Notes: generated from the letters alone by a model not told the origin. A stretch of 64,000 nucleotides of DNA from Actinocrispum wychmicini (GCF_004345645.1 NZ_SLWS01000010.1:124001-188000); one strand, 5' to 3'; counted from the stretch's first letter, positions 42,217-51,714 are shown. Numbers and translations: made by a program.

Positions 42217-44313
42217 CTATGTGGACAGTGCAAGGGCGTCGGTGACCTTTCGCAGCCAGTGCGGGTCGCCGACCAGGCCGGTGGCGCGGCGCATCGGCTG
42301 AGCCTCATGGTAGAGGCGTAATGCGCGCTTCTGTTGACCGCGCCGGGCGGCGACGATGGCCAGTCCCTCGATCGCGGTGGGCCGGTTGTGCGGGTACTTG
42401 GCGTCGGTGTGCAGGACTTCCCGGAACCTGTTCTCGGCCTCGTCGAGCCGGTCGTCGGCGATCGCGATCCCGCCGAGCACGTTCAACGCCTCGGCGGCCC
42501 GGCTGACCGCCCGGTGCTCCCGACAGGCCGCCAGGCTCTCCTCGGCGAGCACGCGCGCCCGCTCCTGGTCGCCGAGCAGCGAAAGCGACCACGCCAGGTG
42601 CACGAGGCAGGTCGCGGTGGCCATCGGGTCGCCCAGTTCACGGACCATCCGGACGCACTCGGTCCGGTTGGCCAACGCCGGCTCGAAGTCGCCGGCCATC
42701 TGCTGCACGCAGGCGAGCGTGCGGAGACAGTTCGTGATCAACGCCGGGTCGTCGAGCTCACGGGCGATGGCCAGGGCCTCTTCGGCGGCGTGCACACCTT
42801 CGGTGAAGTCGCCCTGGAATCCCGCGTACCAGCCAGCGCGGTCGATCGCCGCGCACCGGTCCCGAGGTGAGCCCTGCGGCTGGCTCAGCGCGTCGTGCAG
42901 CACTTTGCGGGCGTCGGCGAGGAATCCTTGGTTGGCGTCCGCGATGGACAACGCGGTCGCGAGCAGCACGTGCCGGTCGTCGTGCCGGGTGCTGGTCCAG
43001 TCGCACGCGATCCGCAGGCTGCCGGCCTGTTCCGCGGCCTGGACCCGGATGTTGCGCGGCACGGCCAGCGGCGCGGTCACGAACGGTTCGGCCAGGCCGG
43101 CGAGCCAGGACGTCAACGCCTCGAACGTGCTGTCCTCCTCGCCCGCCTCGGCGAGCCGCTGCCGGGCGTACAGGCGGATCGACTCCAGCAGCCGGAAGTC
43201 CGTGGTGGTGCCGACCGGGGTCAGCAGCGACTTGGCCCGCAGCCGGGACAGCATGTCCAGGGTGGTGACCGGGTCGAGGCCGTCCGCCGCGCAGACCGCG
43301 TTGGCGGCGTCCAGGTCGAAGGCGCCGACGAAGACCGACAGCCGCCGTAACACCCGTTGCTCGCTCGGCGCCAGCAGGTGGTAGCTCCAGTCGATCGCCT
43401 CCCGCAGGCTGCGCTGCCGGTTCGGGGTGGCCCGGCCGCCCAGCACGAGCAGGTCGAACCGGCTGTCCAGCCGGGCGCAGATCTCGCCGACAGTGAGCAC
43501 CGGCACCCACCGTGCGGCCAGTTCGATCGCCAGCGGGATCCCGTCGAGCCGGGTGCACAGCGCGCCGACCGCGTGGATCTCGGCCGGCGGCAGCCGGAAG
43601 TCCGGGAGGATCTCCTTGGCCCGGTCGACGAACAGGCGGATCGAGTCGTACCGGCGCAGGCTGTTGACGCTGACGTCCCGGCCGGTGTCCGGGACCGCGA
43701 GCCCGTCCAGCCGCACGGTCACCTCGCCGGTGATCCGCAGCGCCTCTCGGCTGGTGGCCAGGATGCGCATGTCCGGACACCGCGACAGCACAGTGTCGGC
43801 CAGTTTCGCGCACGCTTCCAGCAGATGCTCGCAGTTGTCCAGAACCACCAGGACACGCATGGTCTTCAGGGTGGCGACGACCGTTTCCAAGATCGGCTCG
43901 TCGCTGTGTTCATTCAGTCCGGCGGCGGCCGCCACGGTCTGCACGAGCAATTGTTCGTCGGTGACGGATCCGAGTTCCACCAACAGAACCCGGTCGGTGT
44001 CGGCCCGTTCCACCCGGCCGGCCGCGGCGATCGCCAAGCGGGTCTTGCCGGCGCCCGCGCTGCCCATCACGGTCAGCAGCCGGTGTTTTCGCAACAGCCG
44101 CGCGACCTTGGCGAGCTCATGCTGGCGGCCGATGAAACTGTCCCGTTCGGCGGGCAGGTTGTGCACGATCCGGGCGGTCGGCCGTGCCGGTTTTGTCGCC
44201 GGCTGGGCCATTCTGCGCCGATACGCCCGTTGCCGGCACGCGTTCGAGCAATATGCGCGCACGGCCCCGTCCGGGAGCGCGTTCGCACACACCGCGCACC
44301 GGTCGACCACAGC
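42217..44313 (-). CDS. STAND-type NTPase regulator with N-terminal zinc finger and C-terminal TPR-like repeats
   Basis: This protein of about 698 aa starts with a zinc-finger-like motif (CAVCANALPDG, AYCSNACRQRAYRR). An AfsR/SARP-like NB-ARC ATPase follows: P loop TVMGSAGAGKTRLA, Walker B VLVVLDNCEH and ILATSREALRI. The C-terminal half has helical repeats (AEEALAIARELDDPALITNC) like TPRs. No classic DNA-binding domain is evident besides the finger. GTG 44313 is the preferred start; the frame could extend to 44397, 39 bp from the P450 gene. STAND proteins switch on ligand binding; it may control the divergent P450 genes. Confidence 0.8.
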   Translation of the reverse strand, partial: AVVDRCAVCANALPDGAVRAYCSNACRQRAYRRRMAQPATKPARPTARIVHNLPAERDSFIGRQHELAKVARLLRKHRLLTVMGSAGAGKTRLAIAAAGRVERADTDRVLLVELGSVTDEQLLVQTVAAAAGLNEHSDEPILETVVATLKTMRVLVVLDNCEHLLEACAKLADTVLSRCPDMRILATSREALRITGEVTVRLDGLAVPDTGRDVSVNSLRRYDSIRLFVDRAKEILPDFRLPPAEIHAVGALCTRLDGIPLAIELAARWVPVLTVGEICARLDSRFDLLVLGGRATPNRQRSLREAIDWSYHLLAPSEQRVLRRLSVFVGAFDLDAANAVCAADGLDPVTTLDMLSRLRAKSLLTPVGTTTDFRLLESIRLYARQRLAEAGEEDSTFEALTSWLAGLAEPFVTAPLAVPRNIRVQAAEQAGSLRIACDWTSTRHDDRHVLLATALSIADANQGFLADARKVLHDALSQPQGSPRDRCAAIDRAGWYAGFQGDFTEGVHAAEEALAIARELDDPALITNCLRTLACVQQMAGDFEPALANRTECVRMVRELGDPMATATCLVHLAWSLSLLGDQERARVLAEESLAACREHRAVSRAAEALNVLGGIAIADDRLDEAENRFREVLHTDAKYPHNRPTAIEGLAIVAARRGQQKRALRLYHEAQPMRRATGLVGDPHWLRKVTDALALST

Positions 44314-44436
44314 ATCCGAACGTAACAGGCCGGTTTTGCCGACACCAGCGTTACGGCACGTTACAACTGGCTTTACTACCGGCCCCCGGATTGGCAAGGC
44401 TAGCCGGGCGAACCGACCCGATCAGGAAGGACAGTA

Positions 44437-45645
44437 ATGCGGGCCGTGCAGCATGACTGCCCAGTTCAGGCGTACCCGTTCGGCGACCCTCGTGGCCTTG
44501 AGCTCGACCCGAGGTACGAAGACCTCAGGGAACGCGATCCGCTGTGTCGGGTGCGACTGCCGTACGGCGGGGACGCGTGGCTCGTGACGCGACACGAGGA
44601 TGTCCGGACGGTCATGGTCGATCCCCGGTTCAGCCGGGCGGCCGGCCTGGGACGCGACGAACCGCGGGTGACCGAGTACATCCAGACGCGCGGCCTGATG
44701 GACCTGGATCCGCCGAACCTCACGCGCCTACGCAGGCTCGTGGCGGGCGCGTTCACCGCGCGGCGCGTGGAGCGACTGCGGACCCGCGCGTTGGCCGTCG
44801 CGACTGAGCTGGCGGACCGGATCGTCGCGAAGGGGTCGCCCGCGGACCTGGTCGCGGACTTCGGGCTGCCGCTGCCGGTGATCATGATCTGCGAGCTGCT
44901 GGGGGTGCCGGCGGCCGACCGGACGGACTTCGAGCTGTGGGCGCGGGCGTTCCTGTCCACCGCGGAGATGACCCAGGCCGAGCGGGACGCCCACACCGGC
45001 GCGGCCATGGTGTACATGGACGAACTGGTCCACCAGCGTCGGGCGGAGCCCACGGACGACCTGCTGGGCGCGCTGGTCGTGGCCCGCGACGGGCACGGCA
45101 AGCTGACCGAGGAGGAGTTGCTGTTCCTGGCCGCGGGCCTGCTGGCGGCCGGCTACGAGACGACCGCGACCCAGATCCCCAACTTCGTCCACACCCTGCT
45201 GACCCACCCCAAGCAGCTCGCGCTGTTGAGGGAGCGGCCGCAGTTGCTGCCCAGCGCGGTGGAGGAGCTGATGCGGTTCGTGCCACTCACCGCGACCGTC
45301 GGCATCCCCCGCTGGGCCGTGGCGGACGTGCAGTTGAGTGGCGGCACGATCCAGGCGGGCGACCCGGTGTACGCGGACCGCAACTCGGCGAACCGGGATC
45401 CGCGGGTGTTCCGCAGGCCGGACGAACTGGACATCACCCGGCAGCCCAACCCGCATGTCGGGTTCGGGTACGGCATCCACCACTGCCTGGGCGCGCAGCT
45501 GGCGCGCCTGGAACTGCAGGTCGCGTTGAGCGTGCTGCTGGATCGGCTGCCGGACCTGCGGTTCGCGGTACCGGAAGACGAACTGTCCTGGCGCACCGGC
45601 CACGCGCTGCGCGGGCTGGACGCCTTACCCGTGGAGTTCTCATGA
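44437..45645 (+). CDS. Cytochrome P450 (first of a coupled pair)
   Basis: This 402-aa soluble bacterial class I P450 shows the heme loop FGYGIHHCLGAQLA with the axial C350, the oxygen-binding I helix AAGYETTATQ (about 237-246) and the ExxR pair E277/R280. It is of normal length. The substrate cannot be inferred. The next P450 overlaps by 4 bp (ATGA), so the two are translationally coupled and may act on one molecule. No ferredoxin gene is nearby, so the electron donor is encoded elsewhere. Confidence 0.93.
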   Translation: MRAVQHDCPVQAYPFGDPRGLELDPRYEDLRERDPLCRVRLPYGGDAWLVTRHEDVRTVMVDPRFSRAAGLGRDEPRVTEYIQTRGLMDLDPPNLTRLRRLVAGAFTARRVERLRTRALAVATELADRIVAKGSPADLVADFGLPLPVIMICELLGVPAADRTDFELWARAFLSTAEMTQAERDAHTGAAMVYMDELVHQRRAEPTDDLLGALVVARDGHGKLTEEELLFLAAGLLAAGYETTATQIPNFVHTLLTHPKQLALLRERPQLLPSAVEELMRFVPLTATVGIPRWAVADVQLSGGTIQAGDPVYADRNSANRDPRVFRRPDELDITRQPNPHVGFGYGIHHCLGAQLARLELQVALSVLLDRLPDLRFAVPEDELSWRTGHALRGLDALPVEFS

Positions 45646-46832
45646 CCCTTCCGTTGTTCCCGTTCGAGGGTCCTCGCTCGGTGGATCCGGCGCCGCAGGC
45701 GGTCCAGATGCAGGCCGTCGATCCCGTGCCCCGGGTCCGGCTGGCCAGCGGGCGCCAGGTCCGGCTGGCCACCCGCTACGACGACGTCCGGCGGGTGCTG
45801 ACCGACTCGGCGTTGAGCCGGGCGGGGTGTGTCGGGCCGGGCGCGCCCACGATCGTCCCAGGGGCGATGTCCGGGTCGATCTCTGGGGACCTGTTGTCCA
45901 ATATGGACCCACCGAGGCACACCCGGCTGCGTCGACTGGTGGCCAAGGCGTTCACCGCGGGTCACGTCGAACTGCTGCGACCCCGGCTGGCGCAGGTCGT
46001 GGACGAGTTGCTCTGCGACATGGTGGTCAAGGGCGCGCCGGCCGACCTGGTGGCGTCGCTGGCCGACCCGTTGCCGGCGATCGTCCTCTGCGACCTGCTC
46101 GGGGTGCCGTTCCCCGAACGGGACCTGCTATATGCGTGGCTGCACGCGGCCACCGATCCCGAGGCGCTCGACCTGGACGCGGCGACGACCGAGGCGTCCA
46201 CGTACTTGCTGGACCTGATCGAACGCAAACGTGCCGACCCGGCCGACGACCTGCTGACCGCGCTGGTGGACGTACGGGACGGCACCGACCGGCTGACCGA
46301 GCCCGAGCTGCTGATGACCATGCTGTCGCTGTTCGGCGCCGGGCAGGAAACCACGTCCAGCCAGCTGGCCAAGTCCGTGCTGGTGCTCGGCCGGCACCCG
46401 GACCAGTGGGACCGGCTGGTGGCCGACCCGGGGCTGGTGCCGCGGGCGATCGACGAGCTGCTGCGGTACGTCGGCCTCGGGCACGCCGCGTTCCCCCGGA
46501 TGGCGTCGGCCGGGCTGGAGCTGTCCGGCGTCGCGGTCCGACCGGGGGAGGCGATCTTCCCCGTGCTGGGCGTGGCGAACCGGGATCCGGTCGTGTTCCC
46601 GGACCCGGACCGGTTCGACGTGACCCGCGCGGACGCCGGCCTGCACCTGTCGTTCGGCCGGGGCATCCACTTCTGCCTCGGCGCCCCACTGGCCAGGCTT
46701 CAGCTGCGGGTCGCGCTCACCGCCCTGGTCACCCTCCTGCCCACGCTCCGCCTGGCCGACCCGGACGCGGAGCCGGACTGGAACCCGCGGACCATGGCCG
46801 GCGGCCTCAGCACGCTGCTGGTGACCTGGTAG
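45642..46832 (+). CDS. Cytochrome P450 (second of a coupled pair)
   Basis: This 396-aa P450 has the heme loop SFGRGIHFCLGAPLA with C345, the I helix LFGAGQETTSSQ (231-241) and ExxR in DELLRY. It differs clearly from the first P450 in its N-terminal third, so it is not a recent duplicate. The N-terminus is short, as the family's usual first helix is reduced. A longer in-frame reading upstream overlaps the first P450 and was rejected. The stop directly abuts that of the convergent FadR gene. Confidence 0.93.
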   Translation: MTLPLFPFEGPRSVDPAPQAVQMQAVDPVPRVRLASGRQVRLATRYDDVRRVLTDSALSRAGCVGPGAPTIVPGAMSGSISGDLLSNMDPPRHTRLRRLVAKAFTAGHVELLRPRLAQVVDELLCDMVVKGAPADLVASLADPLPAIVLCDLLGVPFPERDLLYAWLHAATDPEALDLDAATTEASTYLLDLIERKRADPADDLLTALVDVRDGTDRLTEPELLMTMLSLFGAGQETTSSQLAKSVLVLGRHPDQWDRLVADPGLVPRAIDELLRYVGLGHAAFPRMASAGLELSGVAVRPGEAIFPVLGVANRDPVVFPDPDRFDVTRADAGLHLSFGRGIHFCLGAPLARLQLRVALTALVTLLPTLRLADPDAEPDWNPRTMAGGLSTLLVTW

Positions 46833-47528
46833 TCAGCCCAGGTCGCGCAGCCACTGCTCGACCCCGGCGACGTGCACGGTCGCCCAGGAGCGGGCCAGGT
46901 CGGGCTGGCGGGCCGCCAACGCGGCCACGATCGCCCGGTGCTCGGCCACGGTCCGGTCGACCACACCCGCCTGCGAGATGCCGCGCCAGATCCGTACCCG
47001 CACGGTCGGGCCCGCCAGGGTGTCCAACAGCTGGACGAGGTAGGAGTTGCCGGCCGCCGCCACGATCCGCCGGTGGAACTGCAGGTCGTGTTCGACCAGT
47101 TCCTCCACCGACTCGGCCTGTTCGGTGGCGTCGCACAGTTTGCGCAGTTCGTCGATGTCCTCGTCGGTCACGCCGAGCGCCGCGGACGCGGTGGCGGCCG
47201 GCTCCAGGATCCGCCGGACCTCCAGCATCTCCAGCACCGACTCCTCGCTGCGGTGCAGGTCGAGGACGAACGACAGCGCGCCCTGCAGCTCGCTGGCCCG
47301 CAGGCTGGAGACGTACGTGCCGTCGCCCTGTCGCACGTCCAGCACCCGGACCAGGGACAACGCGCGAACAGCCTCCCGCAGTGAGTTCCGGGACAGCCCC
47401 AACCGGTCGGCCAGGTCGGCCTCCCGCGGCAGCCGGTCGCCCGGTTTCAGCTCGCCGGACATGATCATTTCCCGGACCCGCAGGATCGCGTCGTCGGTTA
47501 CGGCCACGGCCACCCCCTCGCTAGACAT
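46833..47528 (-). CDS. FadR-family GntR regulator
   Basis: This 231-aa regulator has a winged HTH (LPREADLADRLGLSRNSLRE) and a C-terminal FCD domain with metal-type ligands (EHDLQFHRRIVAAAGN, TVAEHRAIVAAL). The ATG at 47528 lies 14 bp from the divergent luciferase-like gene; GTG 47507, with GAGGGGG 6 nt upstream, may be the true start and would leave room for an operator. It probably controls that divergent gene or the P450s. The ligand is unknown, probably a small carboxylate. Confidence 0.88.
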   Translation of the reverse strand: MSSEGVAVAVTDDAILRVREMIMSGELKPGDRLPREADLADRLGLSRNSLREAVRALSLVRVLDVRQGDGTYVSSLRASELQGALSFVLDLHRSEESVLEMLEVRRILEPAATASAALGVTDEDIDELRKLCDATEQAESVEELVEHDLQFHRRIVAAAGNSYLVQLLDTLAGPTVRVRIWRGISQAGVVDRTVAEHRAIVAALAARQPDLARSWATVHVAGVEQWLRDLG

Positions 47529-47542
47529 CGGAGGTCTCCAGT

Positions 47543-48520
47543 ATGCGGTACATCAGGCGGTTCGGTGTGTTCCTGCTGGCGGGTCGTTTCCCCGGACAGA
47601 CCGACGCGGACGCCCTGCGGCGCGCCTCGGACGCGGTCACCTGGGCCGAGGACGCGGGCTTCGACGACGCGTGGATCGCCGAGCACCACTTCATGTCCTA
47701 CGGCGTCTGCCCGTCCGCGATCACGTTCGCCGCCCATGCCCTGGCCCGGACGAGCCGGATCACCGTCGGCACAGCCGTGACGGTCCTGTCGACCACCCAT
47801 CCGGTCCAGTTGGCCGAGCAGGTGACCATGCTGACCCAGCTGTCCGGCGGCCGGCTGCACCTCGGCGTCGGCCGCGGCGGGCCGTGGCAGGACCTGGAGG
47901 TGTTCGGCACCGGCCTGGACCGCTGGCGGAACGGGTTCGCCGAAAGCCTCCGGCTCCTGCTGGAATCCCTCGGCTCACCGACCGTCAGCGGCACCGGCCG
48001 GTTCACGTTCCGTGAAGTCCCCCTGGTCCCGGCGCCAACCGGACGGCCGCCCGTGACGGTCGCGTGCACCTCACGCGCGACGGTCGCCGTGGCGGCTTCG
48101 CTGGGCTTGCCGATGCTGCTGGGCATGGACCTGTCCGCCGCCGACAAAGCTGCGATGATCAGCCACTACGTCGAGTCGGGCGGCGGTCCGGCGGCGCACA
48201 TCGGGGCGGCGCTCGCCCACGTCGGCGACGTCGAGGAGGTCCGCGCCCGAATGCCCGACTGGCTGGGGCCGGGACTGGCCGGTTACGTAACGGTGGACGG
48301 CCGACCGAGACGTAACCTCGATCCGGTCGCGTACACCGAACAACTGATCGGCATGCATCCGGTCGGCACCCCGGAACACTGCGTCACGACCCTCCGGGAC
48401 ACCATCCGCTGTTCCGGCATCGACCACTTCATCCTGATGGTCGACGGCTGCGGTGAGCCCAAGATCACCCGCCGGACAATCCAGCGATTGGGCGCCGAGG
48501 TGCTGCCTCACCTTCGGTAA
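47543..48520 (+). CDS. LLM-class flavin-dependent monooxygenase
   Basis: This 325-aa protein belongs to the bacterial luciferase-like superfamily, which uses reduced flavin and O2. The N-terminus RRFGVFLLAGRFPG, FDDAWIAEHHFMSYGVCPSA, ITVGTAVTVLSTTHPVQLAE and LHLGVGRGGPWQDLEVFG are typical. CGGAGGT precedes the ATG. Together with the two P450s and the FAD/Fe-S oxidase it makes a redox-rich cluster, perhaps catabolic. The substrate is unknown. Confidence 0.9.
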   Translation: MRYIRRFGVFLLAGRFPGQTDADALRRASDAVTWAEDAGFDDAWIAEHHFMSYGVCPSAITFAAHALARTSRITVGTAVTVLSTTHPVQLAEQVTMLTQLSGGRLHLGVGRGGPWQDLEVFGTGLDRWRNGFAESLRLLLESLGSPTVSGTGRFTFREVPLVPAPTGRPPVTVACTSRATVAVAASLGLPMLLGMDLSAADKAAMISHYVESGGGPAAHIGAALAHVGDVEEVRARMPDWLGPGLAGYVTVDGRPRRNLDPVAYTEQLIGMHPVGTPEHCVTTLRDTIRCSGIDHFILMVDGCGEPKITRRTIQRLGAEVLPHLR

Positions 48521-48531
48521 CGTCGGTGGGT

Positions 48532-51213
48532 ATGGACGGCGGTGAGTTGGTCGCGGCTTTGCGGCGGGCAGACGTGGACGAGGTTGATGGGTCGCCTCGC
48601 CGCCGGGCGGAGTACTCGTCGGACGCGTCGCTCTACCGGGTTCCGCCGCTCGCGGTGGCATTTCCGCGTTCGGTGGATGAGGCTGTGGCCGCGCTGGAGG
48701 TGTGCCGGACGTACGGGGTGCCGGTGACGTCCAGGGGTGGGGGCACGTCGATTGCCGGCAACGCCGTGGGAACGGGGCTGGTGGTGGACTTCTCCCGGCA
48801 TCTGGGGGCGGTCACGTCGATCGACCCGGCCGGCCGGACCGCGGTGGTCGAGCCCGGTGTGGTCCTGGACACGTTGCAGCGCGCCGCGAATCGGCACGGG
48901 CTGCGGTTCGGGCCGGACCCGTCCAGTCACAGCCGGTGCACGCTCGGGGGGATGATCGGCAACAACGCGTGCGGGTCGCGGGCGTTGGGGTACGGGCGGA
49001 CCGCGGACAACGTGGTGGCGATGGACATCGTGACCGGCGCCGGCCGCCGAATGTCCACATCGGATCCGTTGCCGGCGCTGAACGAGGTGGTGAACGCGCA
49101 TCTGGGGGTGATCCGGACCGAACTGGGCCGGTTCTCCCGGCAGGTGTCCGGCTACTCGCTGGAACACCTGTTGCCGGAGAACGGTTTCAACATGGCCAGG
49201 ATGCTTGTGGGCACCGAGGGGACGTGCGCGATGGTCCTCGGCGCGACGGTGAACCTCGTTGTCGCGCCTGCCAAGACCACGTTGATCGTCCTCGGGTACC
49301 CGGACATGGCCACGTCCGCCGACGCGGTTCCGGCGCTGCTGCCGCATCGCCCGATCGCCGTCGAGGGTTTGGACGCCAGGATCGTCGACGTGGTGCGGTC
49401 CCGGCGCGGGACCGTGCCGGACCTTCCGGACGGCCGCGGATGGCTTTTTGTGGAGGTCACCGACGCCGACCCGGCCAGGGTGATCGCCGACTCGGCCGCG
49501 TTGGACAGCATGGTGGTCACCGATCCCGGCCACGCGAGCGCGCTCTGGCGGATCCGGGAGGAAGGCGCGGGGTTGTCGTCCCAGTCGGTTCAGGGGCATC
49601 GGGCGTACTCGGGCTGGGAGGACGCGGCTGTCCCGCCCGAACGGCTCGGCGAGTACCTCAGGGACTTCGAACGGCTGATGAGCGACAACAACCTGGCCAG
49701 CATGCCGTACGGCCACTTCGGCGACGGCTGTGTGCACGCCCGGATCGACTTCCCTTTCCATGAGCGGCAAGGAAAGCGGGTCTTCCGCAGGTTCCTGACG
49801 GACGCGGCCAAGCTGGTCGCGTCCTACGGCGGGTCCATGTCCGGCGAACACGGCGACGGCCGGGCCAGGGGAGAGTTGCTGCCGCTGATGTACTCCACCC
49901 GGGCGATCGCCGCGTTCGCCGCGGTCAAGGCCGTGTTCGACCCGGGCGAGGTGCTGAACCCGGGGGTGGCCGTCCGGCCGAGGCCGCTCGACGCCGACCT
50001 GCGGCCGGGCCCGCGGCCGGTGCTGAAACTGGCGTACGGCAACGACTTCGCCAGTGAGATCCACCGCTGCAACGGGGTGGGCAAGTGCCGGGCGGACACC
50101 CCGGGCACCGTGATGTGCCCGTCCTATCTGGCCACTTTGGACGAGAAGGACTCGACCCGCGGCCGCGCCAGGGTCCTGCAGGAGATGGTGAACGGCACCC
50201 TACCCGGCGGCTGGCGGGCGCCGGAGCTCAAAGAGTCCCTTGACCTGTGCCTGTCCTGCAAAGGATGCTCGGTCGACTGCCCCACCGGCGTGGACATGGC
50301 CGCCTACAAAGCCGAAGTCCTGCACCGCGCCTACAAAGGACGGCTACGGCCGCCCGCGCACTACGCGCTCGGCTGGTTGCCCCGATGGGCCCGGCTCGCG
50401 TCCCGGAATCCGGGACTCGCCAACAGGATCCTGAGCGGACCGCTGGCCGGACCGCTCAAACGGATGGCCGGGATCGACCGCCGCCGGCCGCTGCCCGCGT
50501 TCGCCAACCAGACCTTCCGACAGTGGTTCGCGCAACGCCCCGCGCACCCCGGCCAGCCGGTGGTGTTGTGGGTGGACACGTTCACCGAACACTTCACCCC
50601 CGAGGTCGGCAAGGCCGCGGTCGCGGTGCTGGAGGCCGCGGGGTTCGAGGTCCGGCTGTCGGCCAAGGGCCTGTGCTGCGGGCTGACCTGGATCTCCACC
50701 GGCCAGCTGACCGCGGCCCGGCGGATCGTCAACCGCTCCGTCAAGTCGTTGAGCCAGGAAGGTGTGCCGATCGTCGGCCTCGAACCGTCCTGTACCGCGG
50801 TCTTCCGGTCAGACGCCCGGGACCTGGTCCGCACGCGGAAAGTGGACGTGCACACCCTGGCCGAGTTCCTGACCGACAACGGTTGGGCGGGACGCCTCGA
50901 CCACGTCGAAGCGGTCGCCCAACCGCACTGCCACCAGCACGCCGTGATGGGATGGGACAAGGACGCCCAACTGCTCGCACAAGCCGGCGCGAACGTCCAG
51001 TCCGTCAGCGGATGCTGTGGCATGGCGGGGAACTTCGGTGTCGAGAAAGGACACTACGACGTCTCAGTGTCGATCGCGCGCAGCAAGCTGTTGCCAGCCG
51101 TGCGGAACGCCGAGGAGATCCTGGCCGACGGCTTCTCCTGCCGTACCCAACTGGACCACCTCGCCGGCCGCCGCGCGAAGCACCTGGCGGAGCTACTGGC
51201 CGAGCATCTCTAG
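48532..51213 (+). CDS. FAD-linked oxidase fused to Fe-S/CCG domains (GlcD-GlcF-like)
   Basis: This 893-aa protein oxidises 2-hydroxy acids such as lactate or glycolate. It starts with an FAD-binding type 4 domain (VTSRGGGTSIAGNAVGTGL, MIGNNACGSRALGYGRTADN), followed by the FAD-oxidase C domain (PYGHFGDGCVHARIDFPF, GEHGDGRARGELLP). Next are two 4Fe-4S clusters (CNGVGKCRADTPGTVMCPSY and CLSCKGCSVDCPTGVD) and two CCG domains (GLCCGLTW, SGCCGMAGNFG). It thus joins GlcD-like and GlcF-like parts in one chain. ATG 48532 is chosen; GTG 48526 is also in frame. The gene precedes the palindrome-rich gap. Confidence 0.92.
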   Translation: MDGGELVAALRRADVDEVDGSPRRRAEYSSDASLYRVPPLAVAFPRSVDEAVAALEVCRTYGVPVTSRGGGTSIAGNAVGTGLVVDFSRHLGAVTSIDPAGRTAVVEPGVVLDTLQRAANRHGLRFGPDPSSHSRCTLGGMIGNNACGSRALGYGRTADNVVAMDIVTGAGRRMSTSDPLPALNEVVNAHLGVIRTELGRFSRQVSGYSLEHLLPENGFNMARMLVGTEGTCAMVLGATVNLVVAPAKTTLIVLGYPDMATSADAVPALLPHRPIAVEGLDARIVDVVRSRRGTVPDLPDGRGWLFVEVTDADPARVIADSAALDSMVVTDPGHASALWRIREEGAGLSSQSVQGHRAYSGWEDAAVPPERLGEYLRDFERLMSDNNLASMPYGHFGDGCVHARIDFPFHERQGKRVFRRFLTDAAKLVASYGGSMSGEHGDGRARGELLPLMYSTRAIAAFAAVKAVFDPGEVLNPGVAVRPRPLDADLRPGPRPVLKLAYGNDFASEIHRCNGVGKCRADTPGTVMCPSYLATLDEKDSTRGRARVLQEMVNGTLPGGWRAPELKESLDLCLSCKGCSVDCPTGVDMAAYKAEVLHRAYKGRLRPPAHYALGWLPRWARLASRNPGLANRILSGPLAGPLKRMAGIDRRRPLPAFANQTFRQWFAQRPAHPGQPVVLWVDTFTEHFTPEVGKAAVAVLEAAGFEVRLSAKGLCCGLTWISTGQLTAARRIVNRSVKSLSQEGVPIVGLEPSCTAVFRSDARDLVRTRKVDVHTLAEFLTDNGWAGRLDHVEAVAQPHCHQHAVMGWDKDAQLLAQAGANVQSVSGCCGMAGNFGVEKGHYDVSVSIARSKLLPAVRNAEEILADGFSCRTQLDHLAGRRAKHLAELLAEHL

Positions 51214-51267
51214 ATGAGTAGGTCCTGCAGATCGGGCGTGCTCGCGCAACAGACCTGCGGTTCGTGT

Positions 51268-51402
51268 CCTCTCTCCCGGCCGACCTGTGCTTTGCAAACC
51301 ATGGGTGTCAAGGGGTGCGCCTACGCGGCGCGAGTCGAGCGGGAGCCATACGCACTCCTTGACGCCCATGGTTCCCTCCGGGCAGGTTGGCCGGGAGAGA
51401 GG
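51268..51402. repeat. Long palindrome A
   Basis: Outer arms 51268-51287 and 51383-51402 pair at 19 of 20 positions, plus a G-U. Inner arms 51297-51319 and 51351-51373 pair over 23 bp with two G-U. The 31-nt loop 51320-51350 matches the reverse complement of the loop of palindrome C at 26 of 31 positions. Confidence 0.85.
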
Positions 51403-51410
51403 GCGCGGTC

Positions 51411-51523
51411 CCCCTCCTCTCCTGGTCGATCTGCCTGCCTGGCGAAGGCATCTCTTTTCACAACGAGTGCTCGTTATGCAAAGACTGCCCTCGCCGGGCG
51501 GCAGATCGATCAGGAGAGAGGGG
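51411..51523. repeat. Long palindrome B
   Basis: Outer arms 51411-51435 and 51500-51523 pair with one bulge and few mismatches. The structure continues inward imperfectly to a perfect apex AACGAG-TG-CTCGTT. Its outer end (CCTCTCTCC-like) resembles A and C, but the core differs. Confidence 0.75.
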
Positions 51524-51577
51524 TCGCCCCATTGATGGGGCATTCGGCTTTGGTGGGGGGCTGGTTGGGGGCGCGTC

Positions 51578-51710
51578 CTCTCTCCCGCCCGACCTGCCAG
51601 AGGCAACCACACGTGTCAAGAGGTCCGTATCGCCGCCGCTCGACTCACGTCGCGTAGGCGGACCTCTTGACACGTGTGGTTGGGCTGCGCCCAGGTCGGG
51701 CGGGAGAGAG
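51578..51710. repeat. Long palindrome C (perfect arms)
   Basis: Outer arms 51578-51596 and 51692-51710 are exact complements (19 bp). Inner arms 51604-51627 and 51659-51682 are exact complements (24 bp). The loop is 31 nt. Compared with palindrome A, five inner arm positions differ and each is compensated on the other arm. Confidence 0.9.
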
Positions 51711-51714
51711 AACA

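Noticed and set aside
44937..46832. 631-aa reading of the second P450
   Set aside because: The upstream part is a shadow of the first P450; the ATGA overlap at 45642 gives a normal P450.
31492..48520. Complete secondary-metabolite cluster
   Set aside because: A thioesterase, P450s and regulators occur, but there is no NRPS, PKS, terpene synthase or RiPP precursor.
51193..51657. Small ORFs across the palindrome region
   Set aside because: They run through inverted repeats on both strands, lack RBS and have no recognisable domain.
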